The notes: generated from the sequence alone by a model not told the origin. A stretch of DNA of 64,000 nucleotides from an uncultured Burkholderiales bacterium (GCA_951812315.1 CATOSA010000008.1:1-64000), one strand, 5' to 3'. Positions 18,762 through 28,733 are shown, counted from the first letter of the stretch. A program made the numbers and translations.

Positions 18762-20383
18762 ATGAGAATGATATTGTCTGGCCTGGCAGCTATCTGCCTT
18801 GGCGTCTCACTTCCTGTCGCTGTCGCTGCCGCAGGCATCGTGCACGACGCCGAGTACTACGTCCTGAAAGCACAAAATGGCAAACGCTGGAACGCAGAGG
18901 ACAAGGCACTTAACGCAAAACTTGCGCAGCTGCGCAAAAAGTATGGCGCACCGCCAAATATTATCCACATCATGTGGGACGACACCTCATTTGGTGACGT
19001 AGGTATTCCGGCGATCAGCAAGATTCGCGGCTTCAATGCACCGAGCATTGAACGTATGGCAGAAGAAGGCATTCTGTTCACACGCATGTACACCGAAGTG
19101 GGCTGCACACCGAGTCACGATGGCCGAAGTGCTGTCCAGTGCAGGGTATGCGACGGCGTTCTACGGCAAATGGCATCTCGGCGATATCGAGCAAAGCTAC
19201 CCGCATAACCAGGGCTTCGATGAAACACTGTTCACCCCCTATAACCAGGTGACCAGCATTCAGAACCAGATCGGCGAGGGTGCCAACGCGGTCCTCGGAA
19301 TGCGCGAAGAAATGTTGCCGCCCGATCCCTACAAACTCGACAACACCGTGCTTCCGCACGGCTGGGTCCAGGTCATTGAAGGCAAGAAAGGCAAACCGGG
19401 CCGCGAGTGGGACACCACCGATCTGGAAACCTTTAACAAGGTCGACCCCGAGAGCCATAAACGGTCTCTTGCGTTCATTCGCAAGAATGCGGCCGTGAAG
19501 AAACCGTTTTACGTTGCCTATTGGCCAAATATGACTGCCTTCATCCCGAACCCGAAGAAAGTCACCGAGTCGCGCAGCCTGTATTCGGACGGGTTCACCT
19601 TGAACGTCGATGCATTTATTGGCCAGGTTATGGATCAGCTCCACGCATTGGGCATTGCCGAAAATACGCTGGTCGTGACCATGGCAGACAACGGGCCCAT
19701 GGCGCACAATCCGCCGCCCGGTCTCGGTATGACCGAGACGATTTTTCGTGGCGGCAAGGGCGATTTTCTGGAAGGCGGAGTGCGCGTACCGGCATTTGCA
19801 TGGTGGCCGGGTGTCATCGAGCCGGAACAAATCATCGGCGACATGATTCATGAAACCGATTTGTTTACCACCTTCGCGCGTCTGGCGGGCGCGACCCGAA
19901 ACATCCCCACCCGACCGGATAGTCGACGGCATCGATCAGACGGCGCTGCTGCTCAACGGCGATACGCACGGGCGCCGCGACTCGGTATTCATATACGCGG
20001 GTCCGAACCTGGGCGCCGTGGTGAAAGGAAACTACAAGAAGCACGTGATATCGTCTGATTCCACCGCCGGGTCCGGCATCGCCGCGCAGTATTTCTACCT
20101 GTTGCACGACACCCGTGAAAAAAGCCCGCTGTTAACCACGCTGCTGCATTACAAGGGCGCATTCAACCGCATGCAGGCGCGCCATATACTGTGGAAACGG
20201 AAATATCCGGATTCGCCAGCCACGCGCGGACCAGCGTTCACCGGACTGGCCAATGCGCGCCCTGAAACACGGGCGTTGTCCAGGGCACCGGTCAACATGC
20301 AGGATCTTCCGTTCGATCCGTTGCAATACATCGAGTACGACCCGCCATTCGATGCGAACGACGATCCCGATTGGGGCGAATAA
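18762..20383 (+). pseudogene. Arylsulfatase-family gene, inactivated
   Basis: The N-terminal signal peptide (MILSGLAAICLGVSLPVAVAA) and metal-binding start HIMWDDTSFGDVG are intact up to EVGCTPS at about 19111. There the sequence jumps to MAEVLSSAGYATAFYGKWHLGD in another frame. The stretch with the Arg of the formylglycine motif C-x-P-S-R and about 40 following residues is deleted. A second one-base loss near 19910 shifts the frame again, and the end (DRIVDGIDQTALLLNGD) reads on to 20383. Two lesions including loss of the active-site segment make this a clear pseudogene. A different, intact sulfatase lies at 27127. Confidence 0.88.
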
Positions 20384-20392
20384 CTGACCTGG

Positions 20393-20412
20393 AAACCCGC
20401 TTCGGCGGGTTT
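20393..20412 (+). terminator. Hairpin after the dead sulfatase
   Basis: Perfect 8-bp stem AAACCCGC / GCGGGTTT closed by a TTCG tetraloop, 10 bp after the stop codon. The following T content is weak (CTTGATT), but placement and stability suggest a terminator. Confidence 0.65.
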
Positions 20413-20747
20413 CTTGATTGCAGGTATCTTCGGCGCTGAACGCTGCCAAAGTACGGCCATGTGCCCGCGATTCAATTCTTCAACAATGTCGCCTCCCCCG
20501 CCCTCAAACGCCGAGCGCTGCAAACTCAAATCCCGGCAAGACAAGACACGCACGATTACCCGCGGCGCAGTCGAATTCACCCATTACGTCGCGGCCGGCG
20601 AAACATTCGTCGAAGCATGAGACGATCGTTCCAACACAAGTAGACATTGCTGAACCGGTTATGCTCTGCCTGTGGTCAATAAAGCTGGTCGTACCGGAAC
20701 AGAGGCAACGCGATCTCCTGCATCCACGGATTCCTGAAGCCATTCCG
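20413..20747. other. Intergenic region before the four-gene ABC operon
   Basis: 335 bases. The reading frame of the next gene is open through it, but the product would be a basic, cysteine-containing stretch unlike an exported protein start. The ATG at 20748 with a clean signal sequence is preferred. Presumably contains the operon promoter; no regulator site recognised. Confidence 0.4.
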
Positions 20748-22499
20748 ATGAAAACCAGTACCAGAACTCGAAGTCGCACCCTTCACCTGACCATTGCAGT
20801 CGCATGCGTGCTGTTCATATATTCCGGCGCAGTGCTGGCCGATGCGATCGTGCGCACGCAGGCGATGTTTGCAGACACCATCGCGGAATACTTTGTCGAA
20901 GACGATCTTGTTCGACTGGAACTGGAGATTGGTCAGAATGATGTTTCCGCATTCCGCAACCTCTTGCCTGACGATATTTATCAACGCCTGGGGTACGGCG
21001 AGGCGCCGCTCGCGCAACGGCTGAAGACGTTCACGACTCAGGATATGGTCGTTCTGGCTGGCGAATCACCGCTGAAGGGTGTGTTCACGAAGCTCGGTCC
21101 GGGTACACGCCCACTGCGAGATCGCATCACCAGCGAGGTAGTGCCAACGCCGGAGGACCAGGCCGCCGTCGTCATTCGCGCCACGATCTTGTATCCATTT
21201 GAGAAACGGCCCGATGCATTGACGCTTGTGGCGCCAAGAAAAAACGGGCAAGCCAATATCGGCTTTGTTGTGTATCACAAAGGCATCGCGGTCAACGACT
21301 ATCGCTATCTCGCGTCAGGATTTACCGTTCATCTCGACTGGCAGGACCCCTGGTATTCGAGTTTTCCGCAGCGCGGTTTGCGGCGCCAGTATTTTTCACC
21401 AATGACCGGTTTCATCTATGTCGAGCCTTACGAAGTCCGAAAGGAAATTATTCTGCGGCCGAGTGATGTGCAACGGATTGTCGATCTCGGGCTCGACGGA
21501 AAAGACACAATCTCGGCCGATCGTCATGACGACATCAAACAGAAAGTTGTTGCGTTTCTGTCCGACCATTTCCCGGTAACGATCGACGGCGTGGCGGTCG
21601 AGGGCACTGTCGACAGAGTCAATTTTCTGAAACGCACGTTGCGAAGCAGTATTGTCGTCGATGGTCAGGATCTCGATCTCTGGTCGGCAACACTAGGCGT
21701 CATCTATTATTTTCCGACCGACGGGCTGCCGCAGCGGGTTGAAATGGAGTGGGACATATTCACCGACAAGATGCAGATGGTTCCAGCGGCGACCGTAGAT
21801 CAGGCGGGACCGCTACCGACGATGCTCGAACCGGATGCCAATATTCTGCGCTGGGACAACTTTCTGCGCTTCCCGGAGTTGCCCACGCTCAATGAGATTG
21901 CCCCGCCACCAACCGTGTTGCAACGAATCGCGAAGTGGGCGCGCTGGATCGCGACGGCAGCCACGATAGGTCTGGGCGCGCTGTTGCTGATACGGTTTCG
22001 CAGACAACGACGCGTTGCACCCGCAACAGCCGTCGTGTTGCTGTGCACAGTCGCCATCGCCGTGGTTTCTTTTACACAATTCCGACGAAGCTCACTCGAC
22101 GACGAACGCCTGCAAGAACTGGTCGGCAACCTGTTGCACAACGTGTACCTCGCGTTCGACTATCGCGGAGAAGAAGTCATTTACGATGTGTTGGCAAAAA
22201 GCGTCGCTGGCGACCTGCTCACGGAAATTTACCTCGAAACCCAGAAAAGCCTCGAACTCGCCAACCAGGGCGGCGCAAGGGTCAAGGTCAAGTCCACAAC
22301 CGTCGACGAAGCCGAATTACTGGGCCGTGAAGGCAACCATCTCGACATTCAGACCAGCTGGACCGTATCCGGCTCGGTTGGCCACTGGGGCCATGTTCAT
22401 CAGCGCACCAACGGCTATCGGGCGAACCTGCAGATCAGCGATGTCGATGGCGCCTGGAAACTGACCCGGCTCGAAGTACTCGACGAACAGCGGCTATAA
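20748..22499 (+). CDS. Large membrane-anchored protein of unknown function, first gene of ABC operon
   Basis: 583 residues from ATG 20748. A signal-like helix (LHLTIAVACVLFIYSGAVLA) precedes about 380 presumably periplasmic residues without known motif. Two closely spaced membrane helices follow (WIATAATIGLGALLLI and AVVLLCTVAIAVVSF), then a 140-residue domain with an NTF2-like look (LLHNVYLAFDYRGEEVIYDV, SVGHWGHVHQRTNGYRANL). Ends 6 nt before the ABC ATPase gene, so co-translation is likely. I do not recognise the family; the tight operon suggests it is an accessory part of the transporter. Confidence 0.75.
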   Translation: MKTSTRTRSRTLHLTIAVACVLFIYSGAVLADAIVRTQAMFADTIAEYFVEDDLVRLELEIGQNDVSAFRNLLPDDIYQRLGYGEAPLAQRLKTFTTQDMVVLAGESPLKGVFTKLGPGTRPLRDRITSEVVPTPEDQAAVVIRATILYPFEKRPDALTLVAPRKNGQANIGFVVYHKGIAVNDYRYLASGFTVHLDWQDPWYSSFPQRGLRRQYFSPMTGFIYVEPYEVRKEIILRPSDVQRIVDLGLDGKDTISADRHDDIKQKVVAFLSDHFPVTIDGVAVEGTVDRVNFLKRTLRSSIVVDGQDLDLWSATLGVIYYFPTDGLPQRVEMEWDIFTDKMQMVPAATVDQAGPLPTMLEPDANILRWDNFLRFPELPTLNEIAPPPTVLQRIAKWARWIATAATIGLGALLLIRFRRQRRVAPATAVVLLCTVAIAVVSFTQFRRSSLDDERLQELVGNLLHNVYLAFDYRGEEVIYDVLAKSVAGDLLTEIYLETQKSLELANQGGARVKVKSTTVDEAELLGREGNHLDIQTSWTVSGSVGHWGHVHQRTNGYRANLQISDVDGAWKLTRLEVLDEQRL

Positions 22500-22505
22500 A
22501 GCGCG

Positions 22506-23201
22506 ATGATTGAAGTCAGCGGCCTCGAGTTCCATTATCAGACGCCGGTTGCGGACGGCGCGGCCGCATTCGGGTTGCACGTTGAGTCGTTCAATGTACC
22601 AGCCGGTGCCAATGCCGCGCTGGTCGGGCCCAGCGGCTCGGGCAAAACCACTTTGCTCGGACTGATTGCCGGAACACTGCGCCCGACATCGGGACGCATC
22701 AACGTCAACGATCAAGTCGTCACCGCATTGAGCGAACGCGAACTTGGCCGCTATCGCATCCTCAACGTCGGACAAGTGTTTCAGACGTTCGAACTGCTGA
22801 ACTACCTGAGCGTGATTGAAAATGTCATGCTGCCCTGGTTCATTGCCGGCGTTGGCCAGCAACTGGACATGCGCACACGGGCTATGGAATTGTTGCGCGA
22901 TGTCGGCCTGCAATCCAGGGCAAAGTCACCCCCGGAGGAACTCTCGCAAGGCGAGCAACAGCGCGTCGCTGTCTGCCGCGCGATGCTCAATCGTCCCGCA
23001 ATATTGCTAGCTGATGAACCTACCGGCAACCTCGATCAACAAAACAAACAGAACGTTGTTGATCTGCTGCAGGCACAGGCACGTGCATTTGGCTCGACCC
23101 TGCTGATGGTGACCCATGACGAATCGCTATTGTCCCGATTCGATCACGTTCACGACATCCACAGTATCGCTGCCTCACCCACCTCGAGGGCAGGGCAATG
23201 A
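22506..23201 (+). CDS. ABC transporter ATP-binding protein, LolD/MacB type
   Basis: 231 residues. Walker A GPSGSGKTTLLGLIAG, Q-loop region VGQVFQTFELLNYLSV, signature ELSQGEQQRVAVCRAML (SQGEQ in place of SGGQ), Walker B ILLADEPTGNLDQQN, switch His MVTHDESL. Similar to the LolCDE/FtsE/MacB branch, which drives extracytoplasmic mechanics rather than simple import. Stop overlaps the permease start by ATGA. Confidence 0.92.
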   Translation: MIEVSGLEFHYQTPVADGAAAFGLHVESFNVPAGANAALVGPSGSGKTTLLGLIAGTLRPTSGRINVNDQVVTALSERELGRYRILNVGQVFQTFELLNYLSVIENVMLPWFIAGVGQQLDMRTRAMELLRDVGLQSRAKSPPEELSQGEQQRVAVCRAMLNRPAILLADEPTGNLDQQNKQNVVDLLQAQARAFGSTLLMVTHDESLLSRFDHVHDIHSIAASPTSRAGQ

Positions 23202-24379
23202 CGGGCGCATTGTTTCTCGGTTGGCGCTACCTCGCGCATCACCGGATAAAGACCAGCATTCTCGTCGCCGCCACAGCATTGATGTTGTTTCTGCCCGCCG
23301 GGACGCGTCTGCTGGTTGAAGACGGTGCCGCTGCCCTCAGAGCGCGGGCAGACGCGACACCGCTCATTCTGGGTGCAGCCGGTAGCGAGCTGGAACTGGT
23401 TCTGAACACGCTGTACTTTCACGCCGAATCGCCGCGCACGCTGCGCCATGCTGCGTTAGAGAAAGCACGCGCGACCGGGCTCGCCACATTGATTCCCATT
23501 GATGCGCGCTTTCGTGCACAAGGCGCACCGATCGTCGGCACCTCTCTCGAATATTTCGAATATCGCAATCTCACGCTTGGCAGCGGGCGCCAGATGGGCC
23601 TGCTCGGGGAATGCGTCATTGGCGCCAACGTCGCGGCGAGCGGCGGGCTCGGCCCCGGCGACTCCCTGATCTCGTCACCGGAGACCGTATTCGACATTGC
23701 CGGTATCTATCCGCTCAAGATGAAAATTGCCGGCGTGCTGGCACGCACCGGCACCGCGGACGACGCCGCCGTGTTTGTCGATGTCAGAACAAGCTGGATC
23801 ATCCAGGGACTCGGGCACGGGCACACCGACCTGGCGAAGCCGGGCGCGCAAAGCGCAATCCTTGACCGCCGCGAAGACATGATTACCGCTAACGCAGCCC
23901 TCGCGCAATTCTCGGAGATTACGCCGGACAATGTCACTGGCTTTCATTTTCACGGCGCATCAGGCGCGTTTCCGCTCACCGGCGTCATTGCGCTGCCGCC
24001 TGATCAGAAAGCAGCGGCACTGCTTCGCGGCCGCTACCAGAACAGCGACTCCGGCTTGCAACTCATCGTTCCCAAAACGGTATTGAGCGAATTGCTCGAC
24101 ACGGTGTTCACTGTTCAAAACTACGTCATTCTCGGTCTCGTCATGCTGAGCCTGGCCACGCTCGCCGTCATATCCCTGGTATTTCTGTTGTCGCAACAGC
24201 TTCGCACCGGCGAGTTTCGTACGCTGTCACGAATTGGAGCGTCACGCAGTTACATCGCGCTACTAATTACATCCGAAATTGGATTCGTGTTTTTGATCAG
24301 CGTCGCACTGGCCACCGCACTAACACTGATCACGCGTCACTTTTCCATGCAACTCATGCGGGCATTTCTTTCGATATGA
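23198..24379 (+). CDS. FtsX/LolC-type ABC permease
   Basis: 393 residues. One N-terminal helix (TSILVAATALMLFLPAG), a periplasmic MacB_PCD-like domain (about 35-285, with LETLIPIDARFR-like segments, DSLISSPETVFDIAGIYPLK) and C-terminal helices (TVQNYVILGLVMLSLATLAV, EIGFVFLISVALATALTLI) with the FtsX-family loop LRTGEFRTLSRIGASRSYIALL. Only three clear C-terminal/N-terminal helices fit the type VII ABC family. ATGA overlaps on both sides. Partner of the preceding ATPase. Confidence 0.88.
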   Translation: MTGALFLGWRYLAHHRIKTSILVAATALMLFLPAGTRLLVEDGAAALRARADATPLILGAAGSELELVLNTLYFHAESPRTLRHAALEKARATGLATLIPIDARFRAQGAPIVGTSLEYFEYRNLTLGSGRQMGLLGECVIGANVAASGGLGPGDSLISSPETVFDIAGIYPLKMKIAGVLARTGTADDAAVFVDVRTSWIIQGLGHGHTDLAKPGAQSAILDRREDMITANAALAQFSEITPDNVTGFHFHGASGAFPLTGVIALPPDQKAAALLRGRYQNSDSGLQLIVPKTVLSELLDTVFTVQNYVILGLVMLSLATLAVISLVFLLSQQLRTGEFRTLSRIGASRSYIALLITSEIGFVFLISVALATALTLITRHFSMQLMRAFLSI

Positions 24380-25344
24380 CGGTGCGCAAACAGGCCCAGG
24401 AAATCGTGCGGCTCCTGATTATCTGTCCGCTACTGTTTCAGATGTCATGTGACAGCTTTGAGAACGAACGCGAAACCGGATCGGGCAACCCCTCAGCGCC
24501 CGACAGGTCAGTTGTCGTCACCAGCAACTATCCGCTGTATTTTCTGTCTCGCCAGATTGTCCAGGGCGTCGACGCTGCCCCCGACATCGTGCTGCCTGAC
24601 ATCGAGGGCGATCCAGTGCACTGGGTGCCCTCAACGGATCAGATTCAACGCTTGCAAACTGCCGACCTGATCATCTTGAATGGCGCCAGCGCAGAACCCT
24701 GGTTGAACTGGATTTCACTGACGCAACGCAAGATCGTTAACACCACTGCAGCGCTTTCCGACCGGCTGATCACACAGGACCAATCAGTTCGTCACCAGCA
24801 CGGCCCGACAGGCGATCATTCGCACAACCCTACGGCTTTTACCACCTGGCTTGACCCGACGCTGCTTACACAACAGGCCCGCGCGATCGAGCACGCGCTG
24901 ACCGCACTCACACCGGAGCACGCGACGCAATACCGTCGCAACATGTCGGCCCTCGCACAATCACTGGCAGGACTCGATCAGGAATTGTCGAAAGTCTTTG
25001 CACAGTTGAACGACAGGCCGGTGCTGTTCTCCCATCCTGTGTATCAATACTTGCAGCGGCGCTACAAAATCAATGGGGAGAGCGTCCACTGGGAACCAGA
25101 GACCGAACCCTCGACGACAGCCTGGATCGACCTGCAGGACAAGCTGGTACGTCACCCCGCCACAATCATGATTTGGGAAGAGGAACCGTTGCCGGCGACG
25201 CGCAAGCGTCTCCATGACAAAGGCATTGCAACCGTCGCTTTTCACACCGTATCGAACCGGCCGCCAGAAGGCGATTTCCTCAGCGCGATGCGTTTAAATA
25301 CACAAGCTCTTGGCGCAACTCTGGAGATGTCAGCGGCCGAATAA
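24376..25344 (+). CDS. ZnuA-like metal-binding lipoprotein
   Basis: 322 residues resembling cluster A-I (ZnuA/TroA) solute-binding proteins: VVTSNYPLYFLSRQIV, ADLIILNGASAEPWLNWIS, a His-rich loop HQHGPTGDHSH and TTWLDPTLLTQQARAIEHAL. The His in DPVHWVPSTDQ matches the first ligand; SHPVYQYLQRRYKI replaces the usual H-x-A-F motif, and the His before WLDP is Thr, so metal affinity may differ. A hydrophobic start ending QMSC suggests a weak lipobox. Overlaps the FtsX-type permease by ATGA, an unusual partner because ZnuA normally works with a type II importer. Confidence 0.82.
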   Translation: MTVRKQAQEIVRLLIICPLLFQMSCDSFENERETGSGNPSAPDRSVVVTSNYPLYFLSRQIVQGVDAAPDIVLPDIEGDPVHWVPSTDQIQRLQTADLIILNGASAEPWLNWISLTQRKIVNTTAALSDRLITQDQSVRHQHGPTGDHSHNPTAFTTWLDPTLLTQQARAIEHALTALTPEHATQYRRNMSALAQSLAGLDQELSKVFAQLNDRPVLFSHPVYQYLQRRYKINGESVHWEPETEPSTTAWIDLQDKLVRHPATIMIWEEEPLPATRKRLHDKGIATVAFHTVSNRPPEGDFLSAMRLNTQALGATLEMSAAE

Positions 25345-25689
25345 TCAGCGAAATTGCGGTCTCTCCGCGTTCAGCTTACGCATAGGCGCAAGCAACCGTG
25401 TAGTCACCAGCATTGCAAACCAGGGCAAGGTGGCGAGTGAGAACCGCATTGTGAAATTCATTTCGCCCATCCTTCGGTTTCCGGCGCGAATTCTCACCCG
25501 TTCGCACTATTGTTTTTATAGTTTGGCGCCTGTCCACGGCAGCAGATTACGCACGGCAAAATCGTGACTACCGCTCGCAGCTGTTGGCTGCAACTACCGG
25601 GTCCGATGGCGAGCCCTCACAACAGGATGGCTCCGCGACTGCAAAGTTATGTCAACTGACTTGCCCCGCCATAATTAGGCCAATCGCTA
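25345..25689. other. Intergenic region before the IS3 element
   Basis: 345 bases between the ZnuA-like gene and the insertion sequence. Contains an AT-rich patch (ATTGTTTTTATAG near 25510). No hairpin with a T tract, RNA gene or supported ORF recognised. Confidence 0.4.
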
Positions 25690-26831
25690 TGTTAGGGTTT
25701 CTCAATGGAGGAGGACCCGATGAAAGGCAATCGATTCAGCGAAGAACAGATCATTCGAATATTGCACGAGGCCGAAGCAGGATTGTCCGTGGCCGAAGTG
25801 TGCCGCAAGCACAACTGCTCGGAGCAGTCGTTTTATCGCTGGAAAGCCAAGTTTGGCGGCATGCAGGTCGCTGAGGCGAAGCGGCTTCGAGAGCTCGAGC
25901 GCGAGAACGCGCAGCTCAAGAAGATTGTGGCCGAACAAACGCTGGACATCCGGATGTTAAAGGACGTGAACAGCCGAAAGTGGTAAGCCTGCCAGAGCGC
26001 TGGCGCTGCGTGACGTACCTGCACAATACGTACGCCGTTAGCGAGCGCCGCGCCTGTCAGGCGATGCACATGAACCGTTCGAGCTACCGCTATATCGGTA
26101 GTAAAGACATTGTCGACGCAGCCTATGGGCAGGTGGTGAACCTGTCGCAGCGCTATGGTTGCTGGGGCTATCGCAAGATATACGAGCTGATGCGCGCAAC
26201 CGGGTTAGCGATTAGCCGCGAGCGCGTACGCCTGATACGTCGCCGTGAAGGACTGCAGGTGCTCAGAAAACGGCGCAAACGCAAGGTGTTGGGTACAACG
26301 ACCCAGTGGGTGAACCGGGCGAATTATCCGAACCACGTATGGAGTTACGACTTTGTGTTCGACCAGAGTGCGCGACAACTCAAGTGCCTCACGGTGGTCG
26401 ATGAGTTCACCAGGCAAGGTCTTGAAATCAGCGTGGCACGCAGCCTGAACGCAAGCGATGTCATTCGTGTTCTGGACAAGCTGTTCCACGAGCAGGGCCG
26501 CCCGGCGTGTATTCGCTCGGACAATGGTCCGGAACTCGTCGCGACGGCAGTACAGCAATGGCTGAAGAAAAAGCACGTGGATACCCACTACATCGACCCG
26601 GGCAGCCCATGGCAAAACGCATACTGCGAGAGTTTCAACTCGATCTTTCGAACCACGTGCCTGAATCGCTGGCTGTTTTGCTCGATGACCGAGGCCAGGG
26701 TCGTAATCAATCAATGGCTCGAGGAGTACAACACGATCAGGCCGCATGGATCGCTGGGCGGCATGAATCCGGAGCAGTTCTTACAGCGATGGACCGAAGG
26801 ACAGACGATTCAACAACCTAATTCCCTAACA
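25690..26831 (+). mobile_element. IS3-family insertion sequence (IS407-like group), apparently complete
   Basis: Left end TGTTAGGGTTTC at 25690 and right end CCCTAACA at 26831 form short, imperfect terminal inverted repeats of about 8-12 bp. The unit is about 1.14 kb and holds orfA and an overlapping orfB in the -1 frame, as in IS3 elements. No convincing target duplication is visible next to these ends, so the exact borders are uncertain by a few bases; orfB's stop lies at the right end. Confidence 0.85.
25720..25986 (+). CDS. IS3-family transposase OrfA
   Basis: 88 residues from ATG 25720, preceded by GGAGGAG; the ATG at 25705 lies within that ribosome-binding region. Helix-turn-helix of the IS3 OrfA type (FSEEQIIRILHEAEAGLSVA, VCRKHNCSEQSFYRWKAKFGG) followed by a leucine-zipper-like helix (LRELERENAQLKKIVAEQTL). 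It overlaps orfB, and a fused OrfAB by -1 frameshifting is expected; possible slip sites near the end are short A3G runs. Intact. Confidence 0.92.
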   Translation: MKGNRFSEEQIIRILHEAEAGLSVAEVCRKHNCSEQSFYRWKAKFGGMQVAEAKRLRELERENAQLKKIVAEQTLDIRMLKDVNSRKW

Positions 26832-26837
26832 GCGTGA
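25980..26837 (+). CDS. IS3-family transposase OrfB (DDE integrase domain)
   Basis: 285 residues with the rve catalytic core: first Asp in WSYDFVFDQ, second in IRSDNGPE, Glu in SPWQNAYCESFNS. An HTH_21-type segment (YGCWGYRKIYELMRATGL) precedes it, and the usual ending YNTIRPHGSLGGMNPEQF is present. All catalytic residues are present, so this copy could be active, unlike both IS110 copies here. The stop falls at the element's right border. Confidence 0.93.
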   Translation: MVSLPERWRCVTYLHNTYAVSERRACQAMHMNRSSYRYIGSKDIVDAAYGQVVNLSQRYGCWGYRKIYELMRATGLAISRERVRLIRRREGLQVLRKRRKRKVLGTTTQWVNRANYPNHVWSYDFVFDQSARQLKCLTVVDEFTRQGLEISVARSLNASDVIRVLDKLFHEQGRPACIRSDNGPELVATAVQQWLKKKHVDTHYIDPGSPWQNAYCESFNSIFRTTCLNRWLFCSMTEARVVINQWLEEYNTIRPHGSLGGMNPEQFLQRWTEGQTIQQPNSLTA

Positions 26838-27126
26838 ATGGACCAAAGATCTCGGGCTTGACACAACGTGAAACGTAACCCCAATAGGAAATAGAACCCC
26901 AATAATTCGTTTAATATCTGGCTGGCGTCCAGAGAATTGACGCAGATCAACAATGCGTACAAGGTATAACTGCAATGGTTTGCGAAAAATGGGGCTGTAA
27001 CATATTCGTAACATTCACAACCCATGCTGCCACCAAAGCTCGGTTTACGCAGGCGACAGCAATACCTGTTGACCATAGCAGGCACCAACAATTCTCAGGC
27101 ACCAACATTTCTAAGGAGTGAATAAA

Positions 27127-28704
27127 TTGAACAATTTGGTTTTCCGGAAAGTCATTTTGGGACTTCTTGCGTTCGCGTTCGCCGCAGTTGCCCAAGCGGC
27201 GACGAAGCCGAATATTCTGGTGATCTGGGGCGACGACATCGGCGTGCACAACATCAGCGCCTATAGTCACGGCATCATGGGCTACCAGACGCCGAATATT
27301 GACCGCATCGCGAAGGAAGGTGGCATGTTCACCGACTCTTATGCGCAGCAAAGCTGTACCGCGGGTCGGGCCTCTTTTATTACCGGCCAGCATCCGTTCC
27401 GTACCGGCCTGCTGACAATCGGCATGCCGGGCTCTGATCACGGCATTCCCGATTGGGCGCCGACCATTGCCGATCGGCTCAAGGATCAGGGTTACGCCAC
27501 CGGTCAGTTCGGCAAGAACCATCTCGGTGACCAGAATGAACACCTGCCAACCGTCCATGGATTCGACGAGTTCTTCGGCAACCTCTATCACCTGAATGCC
27601 GAGGAGGAACCGGAAACGTATTACTACCCGAAAGATCCGGAATTCAAGAAGAAGTTCGGCCCGCGCGGCGTAATTCACTCGTATTCCGATGGCAAGGGCG
27701 GGCAGAAAATCAAGGGCACCGGCCCGATGACGCGCAAGCGCATGGAAACTGCCGACGAAGAATTTCTTGGCGCTGCGATGAAATTCATGGACACCGCCGT
27801 CAAGGATGACAAGCCATTCTTCATGTGGATGAGTGCGACACGCATGCACGTCTGGACCCGGTTGAAGAAAGAAGCACAAGGCCGCACCGGCATAGGCCTG
27901 TATCCGGACGGAATGGTTGAGCACGACGACCACGGTATCTTGCTCGACAGGCTGGACGAGCTCGGCATTGCCGACAACACCATCGTCATCTACAGCACCG
28001 ACAATGGCGCTGAGAAACTGACGTGGCCGGACGGCGGCATCACGCCGTTCCACGGTGAAAAAGGCACGACATGGGAAGGCGGGTTCCGTGTTCCCCAGGT
28101 CATCCGCTGGCCCGGCGTGATCGAGCCCGGCACGATCTACAACGATATTTTCTCGCACGAAGACTGGCTGCCGACCTTCCTGGCCGCTGCAGGTCAACCG
28201 GGTATCGTCGAGAAGTTAAAGAAAGGCCACAAGGCCAACGGCAAAACCTGGAAGGTCCATCTGGACGGTTTCGATCAGACGGATTACCTGTCTGGAAAGT
28301 CCAAAAAGTCAGCACGCGATCAGATTTTCTATTTCGATCAGGGCGGCATGCTCAATGCCGTGCGTTGGGATGACTGGAAGGTGCATTTTGCGATTGTCGA
28401 AGGCAACATCGCCACCGGCGTGCGCGACGTGACCGGCTGGCCAACGGTGATCAACCTGAAGGCCGATCCCTACGAAGAGATGTGGCACGAGTCGGATATG
28501 TATATCCGCTGGTTTGGCGACATCATGTGGATTTTCGTGCCGATTCAGGAGGAGTTGAAGAAATTCTTCATGACCTTGCCCGGCTACCCGTTCCAGGAAG
28601 GCGCATCGTTAACCGCCGGGGAAATCGGCTACGGCGCGCTCAGACAATACAAGTTGAAGCAAATGCTCGAAGAACTGGAAGAGCGGTTCCCGGTTGGCCG
28701 TTAA
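27127..28704 (+). CDS. Arylsulfatase-family enzyme, exported
   Basis: About 525 residues. The TTG at 27127 has an AAGGAG 8 nt upstream; the GTG at 27118 is too close to that site. Signal peptide (VILGLLAFAFAAVAQA), metal-binding start ILVIWGDDIGVHN, and active-site CTAGRASFITGQHP, where the Cys would become formylglycine (C-x-A-x-R type). Further ligands: KNHLGD, STDNGAE. A C-terminal DUF-like tail (IMWIFVPIQEELKKFF) is common in marine arylsulfatases. Substrate unknown. Intact, unlike the copy at 18762. A terminator follows. Confidence 0.92.
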   Translation: MNNLVFRKVILGLLAFAFAAVAQAATKPNILVIWGDDIGVHNISAYSHGIMGYQTPNIDRIAKEGGMFTDSYAQQSCTAGRASFITGQHPFRTGLLTIGMPGSDHGIPDWAPTIADRLKDQGYATGQFGKNHLGDQNEHLPTVHGFDEFFGNLYHLNAEEEPETYYYPKDPEFKKKFGPRGVIHSYSDGKGGQKIKGTGPMTRKRMETADEEFLGAAMKFMDTAVKDDKPFFMWMSATRMHVWTRLKKEAQGRTGIGLYPDGMVEHDDHGILLDRLDELGIADNTIVIYSTDNGAEKLTWPDGGITPFHGEKGTTWEGGFRVPQVIRWPGVIEPGTIYNDIFSHEDWLPTFLAAAGQPGIVEKLKKGHKANGKTWKVHLDGFDQTDYLSGKSKKSARDQIFYFDQGGMLNAVRWDDWKVHFAIVEGNIATGVRDVTGWPTVINLKADPYEEMWHESDMYIRWFGDIMWIFVPIQEELKKFFMTLPGYPFQEGASLTAGEIGYGALRQYKLKQMLEELEERFPVGR

Positions 28705-28733
28705 GAAAAGAATCCGGTAGGACAATTCGGCAA

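Noticed and set aside
26947-28197. 416-codon open frame antisense to the intact sulfatase
   Set aside because: It lies opposite a gene with all family motifs and has no protein likeness; a shadow of GC-rich codon use.
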